From Allosalinactinospora lopnorensis (lineage in GTDB: Bacteria; Actinomycetota; Actinomycetes; Streptosporangiales; Streptosporangiaceae): 64,000 bases of DNA. Below the pieces are notes generated by a model, which was given only the letters and a program-made list of their open reading frames with translations, searched no databases and was not told the origin of the DNA. The first letter of the stretch is position 1; every line of letters begins with the position of its first letter. Where the stretch lies: assembly GCF_000981225.1 (NCBI RefSeq), contig NZ_LAJC01000014.1, positions 32,583 through 96,582 on the forward strand, given 5' to 3'. Position numbers and translations under genes: made by a program. Below are positions 26,984-35,940 of this stretch, piece by piece.

Positions 26984-27426
26984 CCGGGACAGCCTGGGCG
27001 GACGCACTGATCGGTCTCGCCGCGGGGATGCTTTTGGCATGGCTTGCCCTGGTCACTGTGTTGCTGGTGCTCCGTCCCCATGGGGGGGTGCCACGGGAGG
27101 CGCTTCGGCTGCTGTCCGACGCGCCGCGCCTGATCCGGCGGCTGGCCACCGATCCCGACCTTCCCCGTGGTGTGCGCATCCGAATCGGCCTGCTGGCGGT
27201 CTACCTGGCGATGCCCATCGACCTGGTGCCCGACTTCGTGCCCGTGCTCGGCTACGCCGACGACGCGATCGTCGTCATCGCCGTACTGCGCTCCGTCGTA
27301 CGGCGCGCCGGAATCCAGGCCGTACGCCGGCACTGGCCCGGCACCGAGGACGGCTTCACCGCACTCTGCCGGCTCGCCGGCCTGCCCACCGGAGAGCCAC
27401 CCGCCACCGGTACGCCCGGGAGGTGA
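26980..27426 (+). CDS. DUF1232 (YkvA-like) membrane protein
   Basis: 148 residues, GTG start. One N-terminal helix (ALIGLAAGMLLAWLALVTVL) precedes the DUF1232 signature RIGLLAVYLAMPIDLVPDFV and GYADDAIVVIAVLRSVVRRA. The family is of unknown role, membrane-associated in bacteria. Its start overlaps the stop of the small upstream frame. Confidence 0.8.
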   Translation: MTGTAWADALIGLAAGMLLAWLALVTVLLVLRPHGGVPREALRLLSDAPRLIRRLATDPDLPRGVRIRIGLLAVYLAMPIDLVPDFVPVLGYADDAIVVIAVLRSVVRRAGIQAVRRHWPGTEDGFTALCRLAGLPTGEPPATGTPGR

Positions 27427-27599
27427 CCGTCAGCGCCGCGGCCCCGAGGTGCCGCCCGTGAACCGTGTCTGCGACGTTTTGGGCAGCCTCATCGGACGGG
27501 ACGCGCCCTGCGCGAGAGGTTTTCTCCTCGACGGGGTCTCCCTGTTGTCCCCGCAGGTGGCGGATCTCGATCGACTCGGGAACCGGCCTGGGCGCGCGA

Positions 27600-28711
27600 T
27601 CACGGTTCGGCGCTCACCTCCGATCCGCAGGTGTCCCGGTACCCTTCCCAGGTCTCCAGCGCGCCCGCGGCCTGCTCCCCCTCGTACAGGATCGGGACGC
27701 CGCCCCGGATCCGCCCCGGTAGCCACTCGTCCTCCAGCACTTCTCCCTCCTGGAGGGTGAGCTGGAGCACACCGGTTTCGGCGGTGGGGCCGCTGAAGTT
27801 GTAGAAGACGAAGTTGCCCAACCCGTAGTGCACGTAGGCGCCGTCGAGGTAACCGCCGGGACTGAGCACGTGGGCGTGGGAGCCGACGACGACGTCGGCG
27901 CCGGCGTCGATGAGCCGGCGTGCGAGATCCGGCGCGTGCGGAAGCGGGCAGTGCTCGCCCTCCAGCCCTTCGTGCAGGTAGGTGATGACGGTATCGGCCT
28001 GCGCGTCGGCCTGGCTGACCGCCTCCAGCATGCGCTCCAGCTCTCCGTCCTTGACCGAGGCGAGCCCGGGCTTGTCGTCCCCGGCCGTCCAGTCCGGGAT
28101 CAGGTGTGCGTCCAGGACGTCGGTGGCGCCGAGGATCGCGACCGTGTTGCCGTTGATCTCGACCTGGTGCGGGGCGTAGGCCTCATCGGCGTTCCGGCCG
28201 ATGCCCACGATCGGGAATCCGGCGTCCTCGGCATGGTCAAGGGTGTCCTCCAGCCTTCGGTGCCGTAATCCATGCCGTGGTTGTTGGCGACCGTGGCGAC
28301 ATCGACCCCGGCGGTTTCCAGGGCCTCGTAGGCCGAGGGGGGCGCCCGGAAGACGAACTCCTTGCCGGGGGCCGGAGTACCCGCCTCGGTCACGGCGGTT
28401 TCCAGGTTCACCATGCTGAGGTCGCTCCGGGAGAACACCTCGGAGACCGGTCCCATGGCGGTTCCGGGATCGGAGGCCAGCCGGTCGGCCAGCATGCCCT
28501 CGAACATCACATCGCCGCCGAAAGCGACGGTGAACGGCTTCGGCTCGGTCGAGGATTCGGATGTGTCGACGGCCTCGGCCGTCGCGCCTTGGTTCTCGGC
28601 GGGGTCCTGCACGCCCGGCCCTCCGCACGAGGTGAGCAACAGCGCCGCCATGGCGAGCAATGTGTAGTGCCGCGGCCGGTAGGGGGCTGGGGGATGTGTT
28701 GTGGGGGTCAC
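27600..28711 (-). CDS. CapA-family metallophosphatase-like lipoprotein, frameshifted in this sequence
   Basis: GTG start 28711 with GGAGG upstream. The signal and lipobox (LLAMAALLLTSCGG) predict a lipid-anchored secreted protein. The metallophosphatase-type blocks are VAFGGDVMFEGMLADRL, NNHGMDYGTEG and, after a frame change near 28250-28256, DVVVGSHAHVLSPGGYLDGA and YVHYGLGNFVFYN. Adding one C to CC gives EGLEDTLDHAEDAGFPIVGI, the family sequence, and about 369 residues. Relatives include CapA of poly-gamma-glutamate synthesis; no capBC genes are near, so it is a stand-alone member. Confidence 0.75.
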
Positions 28712-29258
28712 ACGAGCCTCCGTCTTGCGGGCACCTTCCCCGTTGGCGAACGGGACCCGGCGGCCACAGTGCGCTGCGCCCTGCCGGCTCTCCCGACCCG
28801 GACGTGCGGGGACCGCGGCCGGCCCTCAAGGGGTACGTGTGGCTGCGGCGAGTCAGGGCGGAGGGACGGTCGGCGCGGCTGTGTGGCCACCCCGGCGCCC
28901 CGTCTCGGGAGATCGGGAAAAGCCCCTGGTCAGTCGTCATTCCCTCTATAGGACGCAAAGCGGTGTATCCCGGTTGAGAGACGCATGCCGCTCATCGACG
29001 GCGATTCGCACATTTCGCCCATGGGGACCATCGGACCGTGGGCGCCCGGAGGGGAGTGCCGAGCGCCGTTCGGACTTCCGGGATGCAGGAGACCGGCACC
29101 TCCCGGCGGCGATCCCTGAGGGCACCGCGGCGAACAAGACGGCCTTCCCCGTGCACCAACCGGTGGGGGAAGCGGCGGAAGGGACATCGTCCGTCTTCCG
29201 ACCTCTCCCGCACGTGTGGACTCGACGCAGCCGGGTGGGGGAGCGGCGTGCACCGCGA
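28712..29258. other. Gap between CapA-like gene and regulator remnant, nothing recognised
   Basis: 547 bases. The first part should carry the capA-like promoter on the minus strand. Open frames on both strands are compositionally random and lack family features. Confidence 0.4.
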
Positions 29259-29585
29259 TCAACGGCTCCCACGCACCGTGGAGTCGCCGAGCCGTGAAGC
29301 GGAGCGGAAATCGTCGTCGGCCGTGATGCCCAACGCATGCGGAGGAATGGCAAGGGCGCGGCTGAGGTAGGACCGTGGACCGTGGTCGGTGATGGTGCGC
29401 TGGCCGCGTTCGAGAAAGGAGATGTAGGAGGGGGCGTAACCGAGCCGTTCACCGAGTGCGGACTGCGACATCCGGGTCAGACGCCCGTCGCCGCTGGCCG
29501 GTGCTTGGCGGGATGTGGTCTTGCCTCGGTTTCGCGGACACCTGAGGAGTTGGGACGATGCGTCCCGCCTAAGGGAGGTTCGCAA
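29259..29585 (-). pseudogene. XRE-type helix-turn-helix regulator remnant
   Basis: The frame contains MSQSALGERLGYAPSYISFL followed by ERGQRTITD and ALAIPPHALGI, the HTH core of large actinobacterial XRE regulators. The sequence before the HTH is not the family N-terminus and only a short tail follows, so both ends are damaged. The neighbouring IS605 element begins at its 5' side and may have disrupted it. Confidence 0.6.
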
Positions 29586-29633
29586 GTGGCACAGCCAGGC
29601 CCCTACCTAGCATTCGCGAGAATGCCCTGGCCT

Positions 29634-30101
29634 TCAGGCCGGGGGTGAATCGTCCCACCAGCCTCCCGGAACCGGCCCGGGTCGCTGTTGTTCCTGGATG
29701 TAGCGCTTGACCACGGCCAGCGGAGCACCACCGCACGATCCCGCGAAGTACGACCCTGACCAGAACCGCCCGTGCATGATGTTGCGGTTCACCTGGTAAG
29801 TGAACTCCCGCCGAAGGTAGCGAGAGCTGACCCCCTTAAGGCTGTTGACCAGCTTGGACAACGCGACTTTCGGTGGGTAGTGCACCAATAGGTGCACGTG
29901 GTCGTGCTCGCCGTTGAACCGCTTCAGCTTGGCGCCGAAGTCCGCGCACACATCGCCCATGATCTCCTCGCACCTGATCAGCATCTCGGGCGTGAACACC
30001 TTGCGCCGGTACTTCGTGACGAAAACCAAGTGAGCATGAAGGTTGTAGGCGACATGTGCACCCCGGCGTAAATCGGGACTCTGTTCCCATCGTGGTGACA
30101 T
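29634..30101 (-). CDS. tnpA: IS200-like Y1 transposase TnpA
   Basis: 155 residues from the ATG at 30101 (MSPRWEQSPDLRRG), which is the family start; a longer frame upstream is not needed. The HUH pair is intact in HDHVHLLVHYPP and the catalytic Tyr in VKRYIQEQ. The core YNLHAHLVFVTKYRRKVFTP is canonical. It should be able to act on single-stranded DNA hairpins at the element ends. Confidence 0.85.
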   Translation of the reverse strand: MSPRWEQSPDLRRGAHVAYNLHAHLVFVTKYRRKVFTPEMLIRCEEIMGDVCADFGAKLKRFNGEHDHVHLLVHYPPKVALSKLVNSLKGVSSRYLRREFTYQVNRNIMHGRFWSGSYFAGSCGGAPLAVVKRYIQEQQRPGPVPGGWWDDSPPA

Positions 30102-30141
30102 GAACCAATAGCATAGTGCTGTGTTGGCAAGGAGGTGACAT

Positions 30142-31250
30142 ATGAAGCGCGAACGCGGCCACAAGGCACGCCTTTACCCCGACTCTGACCAGCTCTCGGC
30201 GCTGGAAGACCAGGGGCACGCGTCGCGCGCCATGTGGAACCTCCTGCACGACTGGTGGACCATGGCAAGCGAGAACCGGCGCGTGCAGCTGAAGGAAGCC
30301 GACCAGGCGATCCGGCAGGCACGCAAGGACATCGACTGGCTGTCCGACCTGCCCGCCCAAGCCGCCCAAGCGGTCCTGAAGACCTACTTCCGGGCGTGGG
30401 GGAACTACTGGGAAGGACGTGCCAAGGCCCCGACGTTCAAGGCCCGGTTCCGCTCCCGCATGGCCATCGACGTACCCCAAGGTCGCGACCTCGGCATCCG
30501 CAGGATCACCCGCCGATGGGGCGTGGTGAAGGTCCCCAAGGTCGGCATGATCCGGTTCCGGTGGACCAAAGACCTTCCGGTCGGCAAGCACACCGACGTC
30601 AAGAACAAGGTCACCGGTGCCCGCCTGGTCAGGGAAGCCAACGGGTGGCACGTGGTGTTCCGCGTGCGCACCGAGACCAAGGAACTGGCCCCCCAGCTCG
30701 GACCCGGAGTCGGTATCGACCGGGGTGTCGCCAAGCCATTGGCCCTCTCAGACGGCAGCTTCCGCGAACACGACCCCTGGCTGAGCCGGCTGAGTCGCAA
30801 CGTCTGCGCCGATTGGAGAAGACAGCGGCACGTCAGAAGCACGCTCGCAAGCGCGGTGAGAGAACATCGAACCGTCTCAAGCGGACCTATGACCAGATCG
30901 CAGGCATGCGCGCGAGAGCCAAGCGCCGCACCCTGGACTGGCAGCACAAGACCACCACCGGACTTGCCGAGACCTTCGGCGTGATCGGGGTGGAAAACCT
31001 GGCCATCGCCAACATGGTCAAGTCCGCTCGGGGGACCGTGGACACCTCGGGCACAGGCGTCCGGCAGAAAGCCGGATTGAACCGGTCGATCAGCGGAGAA
31101 GCGTGGGGACGCACGAGCACCCTGCTGGAATACAAGCTGTTCGACCGGGGCGGCCACTGTCCTGTACCGGGTGTGATGGAGGCTCTGGTGTGTGCCGGGT
31201 TCTGTGGAGCCCTCGGGGGTACCCGGGCGATGAAGCGTCAACCACCAGCA
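30142..31250 (+). pseudogene. tnpB: TnpB remnant, frameshifted and lacking the zinc-ribbon/RuvC-III end
   Basis: ATG 30142 (GGAGG upstream) gives a good TnpB N-terminus and the first RuvC Asp in GVGIDRGVAKPLAL. The frame breaks near 30780-30790 and continues in another frame as ESQRLRRLEKTAARQKHARK and the second RuvC Glu in VIGVENLAIANMVKSA. After LLEYKLFDRGGH the expected zinc ribbon and final Asp motif are missing; unrelated sequence follows to the right-end hairpin. A deletion rather than a single base error is needed, so this nuclease is dead. Confidence 0.8.
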
Positions 31251-31447
31251 GCGGACGCGTTCCGTTGGCTGGATTCTCCCGCCTTTGGGCAGGAGAGGAT
31301 GTCAAGGACGACGATCTCAGCGCGGTGGGCGAGCCGTTCGCACACTACGAGGGCGAAGCCCTCCGGCTGTGTCCGGGACAGGGCCGGAGGACCTCCTCGG
31401 CCGGCGATCGCTGGCCCGCCCGCACGTGGCGTGTCCTCGCTGTTCCT

Positions 31448-32383
31448 TCAGCTCGCCAGTGCGTGTTTAGCGTACCCTGACTCAATGGTGTCGAGGTTGG
31501 CGCGGACCGAGCGTACGACCTCCTCCCAGAAGTGCTGCGATCCCGACAGCGAGATCCGTTGGATCACCGTTCCGATTTCGGCTTCCCCGGCGCGTTCGAC
31601 GGCGTCCGCGGCGTTCTTGGCCGTGCTGGCCAGGACGAGCGTGTTTCCCGCCACCAGGGCGATGGCGTTTCCGGTCTGGCTCAGGCGTTGCCTGAGGACG
31701 GTGATCTCCTCGCGGAGCCGTGCAACGGACTCTTCGAACGTGGACCGCACCCGCTCGAATTGCCGCATGGCGTTGTCCTTGCCACACGGTTTGTCGTCGA
31801 TGAACTCCCGCATCGCGCTCAGGGACGCTGCCGCGGAGCGCTCGAACTCCTCGGCCAGGCGGACGAGTGAGTCCAGGGCGGCGTCGGTGCGCTGAGAGTG
31901 CCGGGCGATTCGTGAGGTCAGGGAGCTGAATACCTCCTTGCTGCCGTCCAAGTGCCGGTACAGGGTTGTCAGCGCGGTGTGGAGCTGCTCCCGGTCACCA
32001 GGGCCGGGTTGTTCGCCCCGATCGATCGCGCTGCGCACGTCGTTCACCAGGCGTGTTGCTCCGCGGTAGGCGTCGTCGGTAGCGGGGACGGTGTCGCGCA
32101 TCCAGTCAAGAAGCGCGCGGTAGTCCGAAAGGGTTGACCGGCCCTCGTTCGCGGCCTCGAAGAGGATGCCGCTTATGGGGCCGCGTATTGCGGAGAAGCT
32201 GACCTCGTAGCCATATTGGGCGCGTTTGGTGTCCCAGAACAGGAAGGGGTCGTAGGTGCAGTTGACTGCTATGTGCCAAGGGCCGAGGTCGGTAGCTGCG
32301 ACGCGGGCTCCAATGTCGAGGATGTCTTGGGGCAGACGGGCGAGGCGACCGATGGCGGAGGCGACCTGTGCCTGGTTGTTCAC
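31448..32383 (-). CDS. Alpha-helical protein, small subunit of a pore-forming-toxin-like operon
   Basis: 311 residues from GTG 32383 (ACAGGAG upstream). Almost all helix: long amphipathic coiled segments such as ALDSLVRLAEEFERSAAASL and FEESVARLREEITVLRQRL, with one moderately hydrophobic stretch at residues 238-253 (NAIALVAGNTLVLAST) between helices. No signal peptide. The size and topology recall the B subunits of Xax/Yax binary toxins (ClyA-like), and it is the last gene of an operon with an A-like subunit. Family assignment is by pattern only. Confidence 0.5.
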   Translation of the reverse strand: MNNQAQVASAIGRLARLPQDILDIGARVAATDLGPWHIAVNCTYDPFLFWDTKRAQYGYEVSFSAIRGPISGILFEAANEGRSTLSDYRALLDWMRDTVPATDDAYRGATRLVNDVRSAIDRGEQPGPGDREQLHTALTTLYRHLDGSKEVFSSLTSRIARHSQRTDAALDSLVRLAEEFERSAAASLSAMREFIDDKPCGKDNAMRQFERVRSTFEESVARLREEITVLRQRLSQTGNAIALVAGNTLVLASTAKNAADAVERAGEAEIGTVIQRISLSGSQHFWEEVVRSVRANLDTIESGYAKHALAS

Positions 32384-32430
32384 GGCGGTGCTCCTGTTCG
32401 TTCCAGTCGCTGCTGGCGGGGCGTGCAGGT

Positions 32431-33447
32431 TCAGGGATCGCTGGTGGCCATGGACGCTTGGACGAATTGCTCGGCGTTGGCCTTGAGCGCCTGCCACCGC
32501 TTCGGCCATTCGGGATACCCGATTGCCGTGCGGACTTTGGCGGGGTCGGCGAGCATCGAGTCGGGGCCCAGCTCGGTCACCATGCCGAACGTGGCCGAAA
32601 CGCTGTTGAAGGCGTGTTCGATCTCGCGGACGCGGCGTTCCACCTCCAGCAGTGCGGGCACGACCCGGTCGGCGGCGATGAAAAAGTCCCGGAGGTCGGC
32701 GGTGAAACGCTGCTTGTGCTGGATGATCTCTTGGTTGTGGGAGATCTTGCTGGTGATCTCCTGCTTCTCGGCCGGAGTCAGCTTCTTTTGGGGCAGGAGG
32801 CCGCCGCCCTTACCAGAGGCAAGCCGCTGTTGCAGGTCGCGGTTGACGGCGGTGAGTTCACCGATTGTCTGGTTGGCCTCGTTGATCAGTTTGGTGCTCT
32901 CCAGGGCCTGGACCTGGGCGAATAGGTCGGCGCGGTCCTGTTGGACCTGGGCGCGCAGCGCCGGGCCCTCACCTGTGATCTTGGCCGCGGTGGCGGTCAG
33001 CCCTCCCTGCCCGACCAGGATCTCGCGAACCTGGGTTATCCGCTCGGCGGGAGTGGTGCCGTCCACGAGGGCGGGCAGATGGTCGAGGGTGTCGAGCATC
33101 GCCCCGGCGGCGCTGCCGACCTGCCCGGCGAACCACACCAGCGCCCCGAAGGTTTCCTTGGGGGAGCGCTTGCCCAGCAGGTAGTTCCCGTCGTGGACGA
33201 TGTGGTTCTTGAGGTCGGCCGGCCCGCTCATCCGTGCGGCGACCTGCCGCACGGATGACAGCGCGGAGGTGAACGCGGTGATCTCGGCCGCTTCGTCGAA
33301 CGCGCCGTAGCGGTGCGTGAACTCCTCGGTGTGATGCGGGATCTCGGACACCTGGGCAAACCACGCGGTGATGGTGTCCCAGCAGGTGCGCACGCCGGTG
33401 AACGAGGCCGGGTCGCTTGTGGCGGAAGCGGTGGTGCCGTCGGTCAT
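32431..33447 (-). CDS. Alpha-helical XaxA/YaxA-like subunit without membrane hairpin
   Basis: 338 residues from ATG 33447 (GAGGAAGG upstream). Residues 43-115 (FTHRYGAFDEAAEITAFTSA ... LLGKRSPKETFGALVWFAGQ) align block by block with residues 56-127 of the 405-residue protein at 35941-37158. After that come long coiled helices (LINEANQTIGELTAVNRDLQ). The hydrophobic hairpin of the larger paralogue is absent and replaced by a Gly/Lys-rich loop SGKGGGLLPQKKLTP. No signal peptide. It may be a soluble assembly subunit, as in tripartite alpha pore-forming toxins; that is inference. Confidence 0.5.
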   Translation of the reverse strand: MTDGTTASATSDPASFTGVRTCWDTITAWFAQVSEIPHHTEEFTHRYGAFDEAAEITAFTSALSSVRQVAARMSGPADLKNHIVHDGNYLLGKRSPKETFGALVWFAGQVGSAAGAMLDTLDHLPALVDGTTPAERITQVREILVGQGGLTATAAKITGEGPALRAQVQQDRADLFAQVQALESTKLINEANQTIGELTAVNRDLQQRLASGKGGGLLPQKKLTPAEKQEITSKISHNQEIIQHKQRFTADLRDFFIAADRVVPALLEVERRVREIEHAFNSVSATFGMVTELGPDSMLADPAKVRTAIGYPEWPKRWQALKANAEQFVQASMATSDP

Positions 33448-33496
33448 GCTGCCTTCCTCGCCTTCAAGGTCGGTTCTGGTCGCGGCATGGAGATGC

Positions 33497-35853
33497 TCAG
33501 TCAGCGGTGCGGTAGCTGACACGCAGGGTGAGCAGGAGTCTGGTGGCACCGTTGAGGTCGCCTCCGTTGCGGTCGAGCCGCAGGATCCATTCGGTGAACG
33601 GCGTGGGAGTGAGATAGGTCTTCTCATCGACCGTCCAAGGGGTGGATATCGTTCCGGTCGCCGGGGCGTAGACGTAGCTGCCTTTCATAGCGGCCGACAC
33701 GAACCGGCGCTCGTCGGTCGGGTCCGGCCCGGTGAGGTTGCGGTACAGCCAGATGTCGCCAAGCTCGCGATGATGTTGCCCCGACTGTTGGGGGTCGCCC
33801 CCTCGACACGCACTTTCGCCTCCAGCACCCAGACGGGCAGTTGGCCGCTGTCAGGCAGTTGACCCTGCAGTCGGGGGTCGTTCGGGGAGATGGTGAAGAG
33901 CAGCCCGGACCCGCTACGACCGGAAGGGGGGACCAGGTAGGCCACGTCGCTGTCCGGGACAGTTGTGTCCTTGGCGCCTACGATCGGGAAGGCGAGTTCC
34001 ACCGTCCCCTTACTGGGCAGGGTCACCCGGTTGGCACCCAGGCCGCTGACCCGGGCCACCCAGTCGGCTACCTCGGCGAATCGCGTCTTGAGTTCGGTTG
34101 CGGTCATGTCGACGCCGATCGTTGGCGGGGCGGCGAAGAACAGGTAGCGATAGGCGCTTCGGTAGTCGGTCCAGGTCGCATACAGCGATCTGCGGATGGT
34201 GTCGGCGCGCATGGCGAGCAACCCCCGCAGTGCCGCCCGGCGTTCCCCCTGCTCGCCCGTGTCCCGGGCCAGTTTGGCCCACCGGTCGTGGACGGTTGCG
34301 GCCGCGGTGATCTGCGAGCTGAGCGCGGCCGCGTCGGCGAGCCGCGCAGCGTACCGGATGAGTTTGGCGCTGACGGCCTTGCCATAGGCGCCCAGGATCC
34401 GCAGCGCCGCGAGGTAGGCGTTGACCTCTGGCCCGGGGGCGCCGGAGTCTCTGAGATCGGCGACTTTGTGTTCGGCTGCGGTGAGGAAGTTGGACCAGGC
34501 AAGATCCGGGTCGACGGCGATGGTTCCCAGCTCGCGGGGAAGGTCCGTGGCCGCCGTTGGCTGTTCACGCAGCCGGGCCCCACTCTGGCAGGCCGCCACT
34601 ATCTGCTCTTGGGTTCGGATCAGTGTCCTGGCGTGCCCGATCAGTCCGCCGTCGTCGGGGATCTCCTGCGAGACCTCCTTGATGGCGCTGTAGGCCTGTT
34701 CGGCCAGCCGCGCGAATCCCTCGGCGGCCTCCTGCGCCTTTCCGGGATCCTCGACAGCCGCGGCAGCGGTGACGCCGCTCTTCACCGCGTTGATGCCCAT
34801 ACTGAGGCAGGCGTCCAGCCAATCGCGGATCTGCTTGTCGGCAATGGCTTTGCGAAGCAGCGCGAACCGGGTGGCGACGGTGTCATGCTGGGCCAGCAGT
34901 TCGTACCGCAGAGAGGTGATCTCCTTGCCCAACCGGACCAGGTCCTCGTCGACCTGGTCGTGCCGCTGCTTGACGGGTTTCTGTTCGGTCAGGGCGGTCT
35001 CGGCCAGGCCGGTGCTCAGTTTGGTGACCGCATCGTCGATCTCCGCGGCGGTGGCGAGGGTGTGCAGGGCGTCCTCGTGCCATTTGACGGCGTCGATCAA
35101 GCCGGTGATGCGCTCTTTGTAGAAATCCGACGCCAGCACCGGAACGTAGGTGGTGCCGGGCGGTACGTTCAGCGTCATCAGCAGCGCGGCGGCCTGCTGG
35201 TAGAGGTCGGTGAACTCTCCGCGCAGCCCGGCCGGGATCTTCGCCCCCGCGATGGCCACGCATCGGGTGATCCAGCTCAGCATCGAACGGGCGGTCGCGG
35301 CGTCGTCCGGATCCTCGTTTCCCAGCAGAAATGTGGACGCGGTGAGGGACGCCTTGAACGCGTTGAGCGCAGCAGGCCGCGCCACCATGTCGGCGATGTC
35401 CTCAGCGGTGGCGCTGGTGGTGGCTTTGACATGGCCACCGGCCACCTCGACGCTGACCACACGTGGCTCCGGGGAGGTCGGCACCGGATAGCCATCGTCG
35501 CTCCTGGCTCCGGTCGCAAGCCGGAGCGGACCTTCGGTGGTGCCGCCGATCAGCAGCGTTAGGGCGTCGCCGTCCCTGACGATCCGGGGGCCGTCCTGGG
35601 CGTCGCGCACGATCACGTTGCGCGCGACGATCGAGGTTCCCCGAGCGTTGAAGCTCGGTTGGTCCAGTAGCAGGGTATCGGTGTAGATGACCAGAGTGGT
35701 GCCGGGATCGGCACCGGGATGGTCGACAATCTCGCTCAGCGCGGTGTACAGCCCGCCGAACAGCAGGTCGATCACCCGGCCGCTGTCAACGGTGCGACGC
35801 AGCGTTCGGTACGCCTTGGTCTTGACGGTGAGACCGCTCAACTCGGTGGCCAC
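33497..35853 (-). CDS. Large unknown component of the pore-forming-toxin-like operon, frameshifted in this sequence
   Basis: GTG start 35853 with GAAAGGAG upstream. The frame is open to about 33760; adding one G to GG near 33758-33761 joins it to the in-family tail (GDIWLYRNLTGPDPTDERRF, VSAAMKGSYVYAPATGTIST, LDRNGGDLNGATRLLLTLRV), giving about 785 residues. Residues 45-110 have repeated short beta strands (TTLVIYTDTLLLDQPSF, TSIVARNVIVRDA), as in a beta-helix. The middle 400 residues are helical; the C-terminal 200 are beta-rich. No signal peptide or catalytic motif. I do not recognise the protein. It lies between the two paralogous helical subunits. Confidence 0.55.
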
Positions 35854-35940
35854 GAGGACGCTCCTTTCGAACAGTGGGTGCGGGCCGCGGGGGAGCGGTG
35901 CCTCCGACCCCCGCAACACCGTCTGGGCCATCCGGTCCAC

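Larger units (their letters stand above)
29625..31295. mobile_element. IS200/IS605-family element with divergent tnpA and defective tnpB
   Basis: Bounded by a hairpin at 29625-29644 (CCCTGGCC/GGCCGGGG with TTCA loop, containing the tnpA stop) and one at 31276-31295 (CTCCCGCC/GGGCAGGAG, one mismatch). tnpA reads leftward and tnpB rightward from a shared 40-bp region, the IS605/IS608-like arrangement. It differs from the first element (co-oriented genes), so the two are separate insertions. Confidence 0.7.

Noticed and set aside
33841..35562. Long plus-strand open frame opposite the large toxin-operon component
   Set aside because: Codon-position composition and low-complexity Gly/Arg/Val content fit a shadow; the minus strand has ribosome sites and coherent neighbours.
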